A DNA stretch of 64,000 nucleotides from JAJDAH01 sp964487605. Its GTDB lineage: Bacteria > Myxococcota_A > Polyangia > Polyangiales > Polyangiaceae. The notes beneath the pieces are model-generated. The model was not told where the DNA came from and did not search any database. It saw nothing but the letters and a program-made list of their open reading frames with translations. Both the position numbers and the translations under genes were made by a program. The stretch spans positions 1-64,000 of the forward strand of contig CAZARU010000023.1 of NCBI GenBank assembly GCA_964487605.1. The letters are read 5' to 3'. Below are positions 25,445 through 32,994 of this stretch, piece by piece; within the stretch, counting starts at the first letter, position 1; every line of letters begins with the position of its first letter.

Positions 25445-26587
25445 ATGAAGTCGGGACTGTGGCTGGCAGCGGGCACGGCGATCGCAGCGGCGATCGCGTG
25501 CGGGGGCGACGACGCGGGCGATCTCTTCAGCGCGGAGGACGCCGGAGGCGCCGAGGCGAGCGGTGGCGCGTCCGCCGCGACGGGCAGTGGAGGCGCGGGT
25601 GGCCGGGACGCGTCGTCGAGCGGCGGGTCGTCCGGCAGCGGCGGATCATCGGGCTCGGGCAACGCGGGGGGTGACGGTGGCTCGGCCGCCGGTGGCTCCG
25701 GGTCGGGCGGTGACGGCGGCGCGCCGGGCGGTGCAGCGGGTGACGGCGGGATCGGTGGTGACGCGGGCGCGAGCGGTGGCGCTGCCGGTAGCAGCGCAGG
25801 TTTCGGCGGATCCGCCGGCTCGGGAGGTGCGGGAGGCGGTACCGCGGGCAGCGGTGGAGCCGGCGGCGCGGGCGGTTCCTCCGGTTCCGGAGCAACGGGC
25901 GGAGCCGGTGGAACGTCCGGAGCCGGTGGAACGTCCGGAGCCGGTGGAACGTCCGGAGCCGGCGGAACGGCGGGATCCGGCGGGACGGGTGGCTCCTCGG
26001 GCTCCGGCGGGTTGGGCGGTTCCTCCGGTTCCGGAGCAACGGGCGGCGCCGGCGGAACGGCGGGCGCAGGTGGAACGTCAGGAGCCGGTGGAACGTCAGG
26101 CTCCGGCGGAACGGCGGGCGCAGGTGGAACGGCGGGATCCGGCGGAACATCGGGATCCGGTGGAACGGCGGGATCCGGCGGAACGGCGGGATCCGGTGGA
26201 ACGGGAGGCTCCGGTGGAACGGGAGGCTTCGGCGGCTTCGGCGGCTTCGGCGGCTTCGGTGGCTTCGGTGCCTTTGGGGGCTTCGGCGGAACGGGCGGAA
26301 CCGGCGGCGGTGGTCCGAGCTGCTCGGACCTGCTGGGTGAAGTGCAGCGAACGCTCGCGAGCGCCAAGTCCTGCGCGCCGACCCTGCCGGTGGTCCAGTG
26401 TGACGGTCGTGTCGAGGGCGTGTGCTGCACCGAGTCCGTCAACCCGGCCAATCAGGGCGCGATCCAGGAGTACCTCGCGGCCCTGAAGGCGTGGAAGGAC
26501 GCGGGTTGCACGACGGCGTGTCCCGCCTGCGTCCAGCCGAGCGGCACGTGCAGCTCTGCGGGCACCCTCTCGGGGCGCTGTCGCTGA
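25445..26587 (+). CDS. Extremely Gly-rich lipoprotein with C-terminal Cys domain (380 aa)
   Basis: Signal MKSGLWLAAGTAIAAAIAC with Cys19. About 260 residues of Gly/Ser/Ala/Thr low complexity follow, first GSGG-type, then GGTSGAGGTSG units and finally a run of FGG triplets. The last 85 residues are a folded Cys domain starting near CSDLLGEVQRTLASAKSC and containing VCCTES, TTACPAC and CSSAGTLSGRC. The domain resembles short disulfide modules at the ends of other myxobacterial lipoproteins. GAGGG upstream of the ATG at 25445 is a plausible ribosome site. The spacer could hold the Cys domain away from the outer membrane; this is inference. Confidence 0.8.
   Translation: MKSGLWLAAGTAIAAAIACGGDDAGDLFSAEDAGGAEASGGASAATGSGGAGGRDASSSGGSSGSGGSSGSGNAGGDGGSAAGGSGSGGDGGAPGGAAGDGGIGGDAGASGGAAGSSAGFGGSAGSGGAGGGTAGSGGAGGAGGSSGSGATGGAGGTSGAGGTSGAGGTSGAGGTAGSGGTGGSSGSGGLGGSSGSGATGGAGGTAGAGGTSGAGGTSGSGGTAGAGGTAGSGGTSGSGGTAGSGGTAGSGGTGGSGGTGGFGGFGGFGGFGGFGAFGGFGGTGGTGGGGPSCSDLLGEVQRTLASAKSCAPTLPVVQCDGRVEGVCCTESVNPANQGAIQEYLAALKAWKDAGCTTACPACVQPSGTCSSAGTLSGRCR
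25555..26310 (+). repeat. In-frame Gly-rich minisatellite, including exact 18-bp units
   Basis: The 18-base unit ggagccggtggaacgtcc occurs three times exactly at 25901-25954 and once with changes at 25955-25972. Related 18-base units return at about 26040-26220, and GGCTTC triplets at about 26227-26285 encode FGG repeats. The period stays a multiple of three. Expansion and contraction are likely between strains. Confidence 0.85.
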
Positions 26588-26626
26588 CGTGCGCGTGACG
26601 CGTGTGACACGCTCCGACGCTTGCGC

Positions 26627-27676
26627 ATGAGTGGCGGGGCCTTCAGCACGAACCTCGAGGTCGGCTCGACGGCCGTCCTGCAGGCACTCTCGGGACCACG
26701 CGGGGAGTTGCTGGGCGAACTCGCACGGCACAGCGGCGCGGAGGTCAGCGTGAGGGGCAACCTGATTCTCCTGGCCGGCGAGGAACCCGACGTGAAGGTC
26801 GCGCACCGCTTCCTCGAGGATGCGGCGCAGCTCGCGCGCCGAGGCATCGACCTTGCGCCGAGGGACGTCGAGCGATCGCTGCGAGCCCTGCGGCTCGATC
26901 CCGCGGCGTCGCTCACGGACCTGCTCGAGGGCGCCATCGTCGTCGCCTCGAAGCGCAAGCCGGTGGTGCCGAAGACGCCCGTCCAGCGGACCTACATCGA
27001 GACCATCAAGACCCGTGACCTCACCTTCGCCATCGGCCCCGCCGGAACGGGCAAGACGTACCTGGCCATGGCCATGGCTGCCGCTGCGCTCACGCAGAAG
27101 CGCGTGAAGCGCATCATCCTCACGCGGCCGGCCGTCGAGGCGGGCGAGAAGCTCGGCTTCCTCCCGGGCGATCTGGTGGAGAAGGTGAACCCGTACCTCC
27201 GCCCGCTCTACGACGCCCTGCACGACATGCTCGACTACGACAAGGTGGACCAGCTCCGCGAGCGCGGGCAGATCGAGGTGGCGCCGCTCGCCTTCATGCG
27301 CGGGCGCACGCTGAACGATTCCTTCGTGATCCTGGACGAAGCGCAGAACGCCACGGGAGAGCAGATGCGGATGTTCCTCACGCGGCTGGGCTTCGGCTCC
27401 AAGGCCGTGGTGACGGGCGACGTCACGCAGACGGACCTGCCGGCGCGGGCGCGGAGCGGACTTCGCGAGGCCTGGCGGCTCCTGAACGGCGTCGAGGGGA
27501 TCGGGTTCTGCGAGTTCACCGAGGCGGATGTCGTCCGCCACCCGCTCGTCCAGAAGATCGTGCTGGCCTACGAAAGGCTCGACGCCCAGAGGGAGCGCGA
27601 GGAGGCGAAGAACGAGGGTGACACACCCGCCTCGGAGCGTGACAATCGGCACGACCCGGAACGGCCCGACCGGTGA
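26627..27676 (+). CDS. phoH: PhoH-like ATPase
   Basis: Cytoplasmic P-loop protein of 349 residues, the usual PhoL/PhoH length. An N-terminal KH-like region covers about 1-105. Walker A is GPAGTGKT (137-144), followed by the family block LTRPAVEAGEKLGFLPGD; Walker B is FVILDEAQNAT; then VVTGDVTQTDLP. The ATG at 26627 is preferred over TTG at 26621. Members are linked to ribosome maturation and RNA metabolism. The stop overlaps the next gene's GTG by four bases, so it is coupled to an HD-GYP protein, where many bacteria have phoH next to the 7TM-HD gene pgpH and ybeY. Confidence 0.93.
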   Translation: MSGGAFSTNLEVGSTAVLQALSGPRGELLGELARHSGAEVSVRGNLILLAGEEPDVKVAHRFLEDAAQLARRGIDLAPRDVERSLRALRLDPAASLTDLLEGAIVVASKRKPVVPKTPVQRTYIETIKTRDLTFAIGPAGTGKTYLAMAMAAAALTQKRVKRIILTRPAVEAGEKLGFLPGDLVEKVNPYLRPLYDALHDMLDYDKVDQLRERGQIEVAPLAFMRGRTLNDSFVILDEAQNATGEQMRMFLTRLGFGSKAVVTGDVTQTDLPARARSGLREAWRLLNGVEGIGFCEFTEADVVRHPLVQKIVLAYERLDAQREREEAKNEGDTPASERDNRHDPERPDR

Positions 27677-29676
27677 CGATGCAAGAAAAGCCCGTGCCCG
27701 GCGCACCGCCGGCTCATTCGGACGTTCGCGCGCTGAGCGACCCCGCCCAGCGCGCCGCCGATCTGCTCACGCGCGCGGCCCATCTGGTCGAGAGCGACGC
27801 GCGGTACGCGAGCTACATCGTGACGCGCCCGCATCCGCTCCTCATCCAGGTGCGCCACGACGCGGCGTTCGCGCTGATCGTTCCGGGCGCGGCGTGGCGC
27901 GCCGGTTCCGATCTGCTCTCGCCCTACGCGGACGCGCTGGCGTCCTTCCAGGCCCGGCTGGTGATGCTCGGTCCGCCGGGGGACCCGGACCTCGCGCAGG
28001 CCCTGAACAAGGGCGTCGGAGCGCTGCTGCCCGACGAGCCCTCGGCGGACGAACTCTACGTCGCGCTGTACCAGGCCTTCGACTACCTCGACGTGAAGGG
28101 ACGGAGCGAGAGCCGCGGCATGTGGGTGAATCGCTACCGCTACGAGCTGGGCGAGCTCATCGAGATAGCGCGGGCCCTGACCACCGAGCGCGAGATCGAC
28201 AAGTTGCTCGGCCTCATCCTGGAGAAGAGTCGCTTCATCACCGGCGCCGATGCCGGGAGCGTCTACGTGGTCGAAGGCACGGATCCGGACATCACGCGGC
28301 GCAAGCTGACCTTCAAGTTGAGCCAGAACGACTCCATCTCGTTCGACTCCCGCGAGTTCACGGTGCCCATCTCGTCGCGCAGCATGGCCGGCTGCGTCGC
28401 GCTGGAGAAGAAGGCGATCAAGATCGACGACGCCTACGACTTGCCGACGGCTTCGCCTTTCGGGTTCGATCGATCCTTCGACGAGAAGACGGGCTACCGG
28501 ACCAAGAGCATGCTGAATACGCCCTTGACGACGAGCAAGGGCGACGTCATCGGCGTGTTGCAGCTGATCAACAAGAAGAAGGAGCCGAAGAACAAGCTCC
28601 TGACGCCCGAGGACTTCGAGCGCGAGATCGTGGCGTTCGACGAGCGCAGCGAGCAGCTCCTGGCGACGCTCGCGGCGCAGGCCGGGATCGCCCTGGAGAA
28701 CGCGGTCCTGTACGACGAGATCCGCAGCATCTTCGAGGGTTTCGTCCGTGCCTCGGTGGACGCCATCGAGGCGCGCGATCCGACGACGAGTGGTCACTCT
28801 CGCCGGGTGAGCGAGCTGACCCTCGGCCTGGCTCGCGCGGTGGAGCGCGAGGACACGGGCCCGTACAAGCAGGTCGTGTGGACCGCCGAGGACCTGCGCG
28901 AACTCGAGTACGCGTCGCTCCTCCACGATTTCGGGAAGATTGGCGTACGCGAGCCGGTGCTGGTGAAGGCGAAGAAGCTCTACCCGCACGAGATCGACGC
29001 GGTGCGTGCGCGCTTCGACTTCGTCGCGAGGACGACCGAGGCCGAGGTGCTGATGCGAAAGCTCCGCGCCCTGGAGCGCGGAGCCGAGAAGGGCGAGCTC
29101 GCCGCCCTCGATGCCGAGCTCGCGCGGCGCCTCGAGGAACTCGGGGAGGCATTCACGCTCGTCTCGCACGCCAACGAACCCACGGTGCTCGCGGCGGGGG
29201 ACTTCCGCCGCATCGAAGAGCTCGGACGGGAGACGTTCCAGCGACTCGACGGGGAGCTGGCCACGTTGCTCACCGGCGACGAGGTGAAGAGCCTGAGCAT
29301 CACCCGGGGGTCGCTCAAACCCGACGAGGTGGACGAGATTCGCAGCCACGTGACCCACACGTACCGATTCCTGTCTCAGATCCCGTGGGGCAAGACGTTC
29401 TCGCGAGTCGCGGTCATCGCGGGCTCGCACCACGAGCGCCTCAACGGGACGGGGTATCCGAATCGCCTTCGCGCCGAGGAGATCCCGGTCCAGTCGAAGA
29501 TGATGAGCATCAGTGACATCTTCGACGCCCTCACCGCGAGCGACCGCCCGTACAAGAAGGCCGTGCCGATCGATCGCGCCATCGACATCCTGGGGTTCGA
29601 AGTCAAGGACGGACACATCGATCCCGAGCTGCTGAGGATCTTCCTCGCCGCCAAGCCGTGGGAAGCGGCGCCGTAG
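27673..29676 (+). CDS. GAF-containing HD-GYP-domain phosphodiesterase with long insertion
   Basis: Cytoplasmic protein of 667 residues starting at GTG 27673, in a GTGA overlap with phoH. An N-terminal region of about 150 residues of unknown fold precedes a GAF domain (about 165-350; IDKLLGLILEKSRFITGADAG, GVLQLINKK). The HD-GYP domain follows: GHSRRVSELT, then HDFGKIG with His418 and Asp419, and HHERLNGTGYP at about 586-596. The HD and GYP motifs are about 168 residues apart, far more than the roughly 60 usual, because of a helical, acidic insertion (about 440-560). All expected metal-site motifs are visible, so c-di-GMP (or related dinucleotide) hydrolysis is plausible. Confidence 0.87.
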   Translation: MTMQEKPVPGAPPAHSDVRALSDPAQRAADLLTRAAHLVESDARYASYIVTRPHPLLIQVRHDAAFALIVPGAAWRAGSDLLSPYADALASFQARLVMLGPPGDPDLAQALNKGVGALLPDEPSADELYVALYQAFDYLDVKGRSESRGMWVNRYRYELGELIEIARALTTEREIDKLLGLILEKSRFITGADAGSVYVVEGTDPDITRRKLTFKLSQNDSISFDSREFTVPISSRSMAGCVALEKKAIKIDDAYDLPTASPFGFDRSFDEKTGYRTKSMLNTPLTTSKGDVIGVLQLINKKKEPKNKLLTPEDFEREIVAFDERSEQLLATLAAQAGIALENAVLYDEIRSIFEGFVRASVDAIEARDPTTSGHSRRVSELTLGLARAVEREDTGPYKQVVWTAEDLRELEYASLLHDFGKIGVREPVLVKAKKLYPHEIDAVRARFDFVARTTEAEVLMRKLRALERGAEKGELAALDAELARRLEELGEAFTLVSHANEPTVLAAGDFRRIEELGRETFQRLDGELATLLTGDEVKSLSITRGSLKPDEVDEIRSHVTHTYRFLSQIPWGKTFSRVAVIAGSHHERLNGTGYPNRLRAEEIPVQSKMMSISDIFDALTASDRPYKKAVPIDRAIDILGFEVKDGHIDPELLRIFLAAKPWEAAP

Positions 29677-29717
29677 ACCCCTCGCCCCCGGCCGTTGCTG
29701 CTATCGTGCCGCGCAGC

Positions 29718-30911
29718 ATGAGAGGTACGAGCTTTCCGGTCGTCGTCGCGGCGCTCGTCGCCGCTTCTTGTCAGGCCAAGGGGCTCGGGGAGTCCACCCC
29801 GGTCCCGCCTGCCGCCGTCGCGGCGACGACGCCGAGCCCGGCGCCCGCGCACCCCGAGAAGCCACCGGGGCACGCAGGCCCCGTCGCCATGGCTCACGCG
29901 GGCGTAGGCACGGGCGCGGAGCGGTCGGCGGACGTGGCGCCTGCCGTGCGCGCCGCGCTGAAGGCGCTGAGCGACGGTAAGACCGCCCTCGACGCCGCGG
30001 TGGCGGGAACGGTGGTCCTGGAGGACGACCCGACGTTCAACGCCGGTACCGGCGCCAACGTGCGACTCGACGGCTCCACGGTGCAGATGGACGCCGCCAC
30101 GATGGACTCCGAGGGACGCTTCGGCGCCGTCGCGATCATCGAGGGCGTGAAGAACCCGATCCTGGTGGCGCGCGACGTCATCGACACGCCGCACACGCTG
30201 CTCGCCGGCGACGGCGCGACGGCATTCGCACGCGCCCGTGGCGTCCCCGCCTACGACCCGACGACCCCCGCGGCTCGGGCGCGGCGAGACGTCGCCGTGA
30301 AGGCCCTGTTCGGAAAGGACGCCACCGCGCTGCCGCCCGGCTGGGGCAGCTTCGACTGGCGACGGCACTACGAGCATCAGCGCAAGCTCCACAAGCTGGG
30401 CGTCGAGCAGTTCGACACCGTGGGCGTGGTGGTCCGCGACGCGAACGGGCGCTTCGGGGCGGCCCTGTCCACGGGGGGCACGACGCTCACGCTGCGCGGC
30501 CGCGTGGGGGACGTCCCCATCCAGGGCGCGGGCCTCTACGTGGGACCCGAGGGCGCGGTCGCCTGCACCGGCAACGGCGAGGACATCGTGCGCTGGCTCG
30601 TCGCGCGCAAGGTCTACGAGGCGATCGAGGCCGGCGCGTCGCCGAAGGCCGCCGTGGACTTCGCGGTCGCCGGCTTCTCCAAGGAATCTTCACTCGGCAT
30701 CGTCGCCCTCGACCGCCACGACGCCTACGCCGCCGCCAACCGGACCATGGCCTGGGCGGTCAAGACGGAGTCCGAGGAGCGCCTTGCGCCTGCGGCCGCG
30801 TCCGAGGCCGCGCCGGGCGCGTCGGCCGACCCCGCCGCAGCCCCGCCGGCCGGCAGCGCGAGGGAAGGCGGCCCCGCTCCGCCCGCGAGCGCCGCACCGA
30901 CGCGACTCTGA
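29718..30911 (+). CDS. Isoaspartyl peptidase/L-asparaginase-type Ntn hydrolase, lipoprotein
   Basis: Product of 397 residues with a lipoprotein signal ending AASC (Cys18), unusual for this normally cytoplasmic or periplasmic family. The enzyme domain has FNAGTG (about 107-112), LDGSTVQMDAATMD and the nucleophile Thr234 in QFDTVGVVV, where autocleavage should split alpha and beta subunits; the later TGNGED block is also family-typical. A Pro/Ala-rich tail closes the protein. The ATG at 29718 directly precedes the signal. A TATCGT box at 29702-29707 may be a -10. It converges with a VWA lipoprotein gene. Confidence 0.87.
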   Translation: MRGTSFPVVVAALVAASCQAKGLGESTPVPPAAVAATTPSPAPAHPEKPPGHAGPVAMAHAGVGTGAERSADVAPAVRAALKALSDGKTALDAAVAGTVVLEDDPTFNAGTGANVRLDGSTVQMDAATMDSEGRFGAVAIIEGVKNPILVARDVIDTPHTLLAGDGATAFARARGVPAYDPTTPAARARRDVAVKALFGKDATALPPGWGSFDWRRHYEHQRKLHKLGVEQFDTVGVVVRDANGRFGAALSTGGTTLTLRGRVGDVPIQGAGLYVGPEGAVACTGNGEDIVRWLVARKVYEAIEAGASPKAAVDFAVAGFSKESSLGIVALDRHDAYAAANRTMAWAVKTESEERLAPAAASEAAPGASADPAAAPPAGSAREGGPAPPASAAPTRL

Positions 30912-30918
30912 CGAGTCG
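30903..30918. terminator. Hairpin with the TGA stop in its loop, convergent junction
   Basis: CGACTC (30903-30908) and GAGTCG (30913-30918) form a perfect 6-bp stem with loop TGAC that contains the stop codon of the isoaspartyl peptidase gene. No T-tract is present. Confidence 0.3.
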
Positions 30919-30930
30919 TCCCGGGCCCTC

Positions 30931-32115
30931 TCACTTGGGGACGGCGATGGTGAAGCACCCGAAGAGCACGTCCACCTTTCCGTTGGTGTCCGACTTCATC
31001 TGGTCGCAGTTCACCTTGCACACCTGGACGCTCGTCGGGGCGTCGTTGTCGTCGTAGTACCAGCCACCCTCGGGCCCGCACTCCGACGCGGTCTCGACCC
31101 AGTAGATGTCCCGCGGCGGACCACCCGTGCCCGGCGTGTAGCGCACGTTCACCTTGTTGCGCTCGAACATCTGTCCGTCGGGCGGCGGCGGAATGTCCCA
31201 TTCGCAAGCGAGCTCGGTCTGCTGAACGATGGTGGAGGCGAGCGCCTGGAATACGCTGCCGAAGTTCGACTGCCCCTGACACAGCGACCCGATGGTCCCA
31301 CCGGTGACGTTCGCCAGATCCATGTACACGGCGCCCGTGGTCTCGCACGGCGGAGGGAAACCGAAGCAGGGCGTCCCGTCGCACACCACGGCGAAGAACT
31401 TCCACGTGTCGAACCACCCGGGCTCGAGCTGCCCCACCTGCTGGATGAACTGCATCGACTGCATGTTGGACTCGTCGTCGCTCACCACGGCGAAGTACTT
31501 GAGCGACTTCTTCCGAAGTACCGGCTTGTAGTCGGGGTAGTGCTGGATGAGCTTGAACAGGGAGTCCGTGCTCTGGACGGAGACGTCGACGCGCAGGAAG
31601 ATGGGGAGGTTCGTGTCCGTGGGGCACTGTCCGCTCCCGAGCGGCGGCGGAATGCACACGCCGTTGGTGCCACCGAAGGGGTTGGGCGGACCAGGCTCGC
31701 TCAACACCGCGACGTGGACGTCCAGGCCGTAGTTGAGGATGTGGTTCGCGAACGCGTTCATGTTGTTCTGCACCTCGCCGGCCTCGAAGGTCATCGACCC
31801 CGAGTTGTCGATGGCCCAGATGATGTCGATGGGCGCGAAGCCGTTCTCCGCCTGCTGGCTCACCGCGTCGCACTCGCCGCCGTCCGCGAGGCCGCCGATG
31901 GCGCCCGAGCCGCCGAGACCCAGCGACGTGCCCCCCACGCCGTTGCCGCCGGTGCCGGCGGTGCCGCCGACGCCGATGAGCGCGCCGGCGCCGCCGTTGC
32001 CCGACCCGTTGGCGCTGCCCCCCGCCCCCTTGCCGCCGCCGGTGCCGCTCGTGCTCGCCGAGCACGCGACCGCGACCGCGACGGCCCCTGCCAAAGCCAC
32101 TCTCCAGCCTCGCAT
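30931..32115 (-). CDS. VWA-domain lipoprotein (394 aa)
   Basis: Signal MRGWRVALAGAVAVAVAC with Cys18, then a Gly/Ser/Asn-rich spacer of about 60 residues. The VWA domain opens at IDIIWAIDNSGSM, a complete D-x-S-x-S metal-ion-dependent adhesion motif, and continues with VAVLSEPG, YFAVVSDDES and WKFFAVVCDG. Scattered Cys pairs (PPPCET, VCKVNCDQ) suggest disulfides. A plus-strand paralogue lies at 35954. VWA domains bind protein ligands via the metal; no partner is evident. The ATG at 32115 directly precedes the signal. Confidence 0.85.
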   Translation of the reverse strand: MRGWRVALAGAVAVAVACSASTSGTGGGKGAGGSANGSGNGGAGALIGVGGTAGTGGNGVGGTSLGLGGSGAIGGLADGGECDAVSQQAENGFAPIDIIWAIDNSGSMTFEAGEVQNNMNAFANHILNYGLDVHVAVLSEPGPPNPFGGTNGVCIPPPLGSGQCPTDTNLPIFLRVDVSVQSTDSLFKLIQHYPDYKPVLRKKSLKYFAVVSDDESNMQSMQFIQQVGQLEPGWFDTWKFFAVVCDGTPCFGFPPPCETTGAVYMDLANVTGGTIGSLCQGQSNFGSVFQALASTIVQQTELACEWDIPPPPDGQMFERNKVNVRYTPGTGGPPRDIYWVETASECGPEGGWYYDDNDAPTSVQVCKVNCDQMKSDTNGKVDVLFGCFTIAVPK

Positions 32116-32367
32116 CCGCTCACCCTTTTTCGCTGCGGCGCCCTCCGCGCGGGCGACGACCCTGGCCACGTTGCCGCCGGACCCGAGGTCCGTGCAAGGC
32201 TGCAGGTATCGTCGCGGACCGCGTTTCGTCGGCGACGGATCTTGGCAGCGGTCCTGGCGAGTCCCGGGGTGGCCAGCGCTCGAGACCGGAGCGCGGCGAC
32301 CCAGCTCGGCGACCACGCCTCGGCGCCCGAGCGGTGGCCCATCCTGGTGGGAACGCAGGGCACGGGG

Positions 32368-32374
32368 TACAAAT
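32368..32374 (+). promoter_or_regulatory. Possible -10 box (TACAAAT) before the GTG at 32380
   Basis: This A/T-rich heptamer is the only one close to the start in an otherwise very GC-rich leader of 264 bases between divergent genes. The -35 position has no good match, and the leader would be very short. Confidence 0.3.
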
Positions 32375-32379
32375 CGCCG

Positions 32380-32976
32380 GTGCGGTCGTTGCGCTCACTC
32401 GCCGTCGGTGTGGCCTTCGGGCTCGCCGCTTGCGGCGGCTCGGCCGAGGGCGACACCGGCTCCGGGGGATCGAGCGGCGGCGCGAGCGGAGCCGCGGGCG
32501 GAACGGGCGCGAGCGGCGGGTCGACGGCGAGCGGCGGTGCGGGAGGTTCGACGGCGACCGGCGGCTCGAGTGGCTCTGCCGGGTCGGGAGCCTCCTCCGG
32601 CTCGACCGGAGGCACCTCGAACACCGGCGGCTCGACATCCACGGGCGGGGCATCCACGGGGGGCTTCGCGGGTACCTCGACCGCGGGGGCCGGCGGCGTT
32701 CGCGACTGCCACGACACGTGCAGCGCCATCGAGGACCTGCGCTGCCCGGGTGACGGCATAGGAGGAGACGACTGCCGCAACCAGTGCGGCGAGTTCGGGA
32801 ACCGAGCGTCCGCCTGCGACGCGGCGTTCGCCGGCGCTTACCGCTGCTTCCTCGAACGCTTCCCCGCCAAGTGCGACGCGGACGGCCGCGCGGTCATCCA
32901 GTGCGGGCCCTGTGACGCGGAGCTGGCGCAGCTGGCCAAGGCGTGCGGCGAGAGCGAGATCCGCTGCACGTTCTGA
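32380..32976 (+). CDS. Small Cys-containing lipoprotein with Gly/Ser/Thr spacer (198 aa)
   Basis: GTG at 32380 gives the signal MRSLRSLAVGVAFGLAAC with Cys18. About 85 residues of Gly/Ser/Thr/Ala follow. The C-terminal domain (about 108-198) holds ten or more Cys in short spacings (DCHDTCSAIEDLRC, DDCRNQCGEFG, CGPCDAELAQLAKACG), indicating a disulfide-stabilised helical module like that of the Gly-rich lipoprotein at 25445. The reading frame extends far upstream without coding bias, so the GTG start rests on the signal peptide. A TACAAA box at 32368-32373 sits just before it. It converges with the M2 peptidase gene. Confidence 0.75.
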   Translation: MRSLRSLAVGVAFGLAACGGSAEGDTGSGGSSGGASGAAGGTGASGGSTASGGAGGSTATGGSSGSAGSGASSGSTGGTSNTGGSTSTGGASTGGFAGTSTAGAGGVRDCHDTCSAIEDLRCPGDGIGGDDCRNQCGEFGNRASACDAAFAGAYRCFLERFPAKCDADGRAVIQCGPCDAELAQLAKACGESEIRCTF

Positions 32977-32978
32977 GG

Positions 32979-32994
32979 CGGCGCGCGCGCGCCG
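32979..32994. terminator. Perfect 16-bp palindrome filling the gap between two convergent stop codons
   Basis: CGGCGCGCGCGCGCCG is its own complement and occupies the space between the plus-strand stop (32976) and the minus-strand stop (32995). It has no T-tract. It could act for both transcripts or form Z-DNA, given its alternating CG. Confidence 0.4.

Noticed and set aside
25901..25972. Possible mobile-element or attachment-site repeats
   Set aside because: The 18-base units are in frame inside the Gly-rich protein and no integrase or tRNA gene is nearby.
25411..26451. Pro-rich open frame on the minus strand
   Set aside because: It is the mirror image of the Gly-rich lipoprotein gene (Gly codons read as Pro on the other strand). 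There is no ribosome site or signal.
30784..32379. Upstream extension of the 198-aa lipoprotein frame
   Set aside because: The frame is open for about 530 codons before the GTG at 32380 but overlaps the VWA gene on the other strand and has no coding bias. The lipoprotein signal begins at 32380.
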